Assembly: GCA_918797485.1 (NCBI GenBank)
Contig: CAKKNE010000001.1
Location: forward strand, 3,100,001 to 3,164,000
Direction of reading: 5' to 3'
Origin: Pelagomonas calceolata
Taxonomy: Eukaryota; Sar; Pelagophyceae; Pelagomonadales; Pelagomonadaceae
Length of the DNA stretch: 64,000 bases
Made by a program: the position numbers and the translations under genes
The notes under the pieces: model-generated
Told to the model about the DNA's origin: nothing
Databases searched by the model: none
The model's input: only the letters and a program-made list of their open reading frames with translations
In this document: in pieces, positions 63,564-64,000 of the stretch
Position numbering within the stretch: position 1 is the stretch's first letter
Layout: every line of letters starts with the position of its first letter

Positions 63564-64000
63564 ATGGCAGCCCCGCCGCCCGCGCCCGCGCCCGGAGCGC
63601 GCGCCGAAGATGGCGAGGAAGAGCGACGCTACGTCATCAGCGACACGCCGGGCGGCCGGCCTCGGACGCGACGCGAGAGCTCGGTTTTGAGTTCGAAGCC
63701 GTTCCGCGATAGAGTATTGGACTCCATGTTCTTGCTAGGGAAGGGCGACCGGGAGACCGTACGACTCTTGATGCGGGGCATGCCCGTGCCCGTGACCTAC
63801 GGGTTTCCGAACACGAGTGGAGGGTGGTGCGGGAATTTCTCAGGGTTCGTGCGGAATTTCCACCCTCTGCTGAGCGTCTGGATGGTGCACCCCCTCTGCC
63901 CCTTTTCTGGACGGGAGAGATTTGTGGTCTTCATCTGCTCGGTAGCGTTCAACTTCCTCTGGACGGCTTGTACCACATACAATGCAAGACGAGTAGAGAG
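63564..64000 (+). CDS. Protein with hydrophobic segment, cut by the window edge
   Basis: Starts at the ATG at 63564 (MAAPPPAPAPGARAEDGEEE) and is open to the edge (145 codons). After a Pro/Ala- and acid-rich leader it reads YVISDTPGGRPRTRRESSVL, then MFLLGKGDRETVRLLMRGMP, and a hydrophobic stretch (FVVFICSVAFNFLWTA) near residue 120. Possibly the N-terminus of a multi-pass membrane protein. No family recognised from this part. Confidence 0.6.
   Translation, partial: MAAPPPAPAPGARAEDGEEERRYVISDTPGGRPRTRRESSVLSSKPFRDRVLDSMFLLGKGDRETVRLLMRGMPVPVTYGFPNTSGGWCGNFSGFVRNFHPLLSVWMVHPLCPFSGRERFVVFICSVAFNFLWTACTTYNARRVE

Noticed and set aside
1-64000. CRISPR arrays, rRNA genes, virus or LTR fossils
   Set aside because: No regular spacer pattern, no rRNA signatures and no capsid, integrase or reverse transcriptase motifs were seen.

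Overview
The window reads as nuclear DNA of a small GC-rich stramenopile alga, most like a pelagophyte (Aureococcus/Pelagomonas type). This assignment is an inference. The grounds are: compact, mostly intron-poor genes on both strands; secondary-plastid presequences (signal peptide followed by short motifs such as ALVPP, TAFQ or SFNP); a bacterial-type aconitase B and an algal-type isocitrate dehydrogenase with an EF-hand tail, both with mitochondrial presequences; and short transposon-like introns (introners), a feature known from Aureococcus and Micromonas. No rRNA, CRISPR array, bacterial operon or virus fossil was recognised.

Layout. 1-12.2 kb: an N-myristoylated coiled-coil protein (cut by the edge), isocitrate dehydrogenase, two unknown genes, a fused Gfo/Idh/MocA-FAD oxidase, a DUF4097-like protein, a cyclophilin and a stomatin-like protein. 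12.6-24.3 kb: an ERCC6L2-like SNF2 ATPase, a secretory-pathway kinase-like protein, a propeller-sulfotransferase fusion, a membrane protein carrying an introner, an Hsp70-like fragment, and an unknown gene with a second introner. 24.4-30 kb: repeat-rich, with a 149-bp tandem duplication, a methyltransferase, an ARM-RING protein, a tRNA-like gene, an ankyrin/coiled-coil gene and a 1.2-kb near-perfect palindrome. 30.2-47.3 kb: an F-box-like gene, a DNase I-like protein, an S1/CCCH protein, a plastid ABC1 kinase, a WW/Pcf11-like mRNA-processing protein, an acyltransferase 3, an ankyrin-RanBP2 zinc finger protein, two plastid-type presequence proteins, a Nudix hydrolase and a SUMO-like protein with a third introner. 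47.6-64 kb: aconitase B (three exons), small unknown genes, a repeat-rich poorly coding stretch (51.1-55.3 kb), TMEM18, a plastid parvulin, a 1324-residue coiled-coil calpain, a ubiquitin-like protein, a HAD phosphatase, a Tudor-like protein and a membrane protein cut by the right edge.

What stands out. Three introners show 8-bp target-site duplications, and removing them as introns rebuilds the uninterrupted gene: the duplicated target supplies the 5' splice site and the element's own terminal repeat supplies the 3' AG. An internal inverted pair (ACGCCATCGA / TCGATGGCGT) recurs in other introns and in gene flanks. A split palindrome (CTAGTGTCTTACA, then CCGCTAGC) occurs ten times, always between genes and upstream of a start codon; a second motif (GGGGCAGCCC) sits 10-70 bp before many starts. 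Both are candidate core promoter elements. Aconitase and isocitrate dehydrogenase, which catalyse consecutive TCA-cycle steps, are the clearest pathway link in the window.
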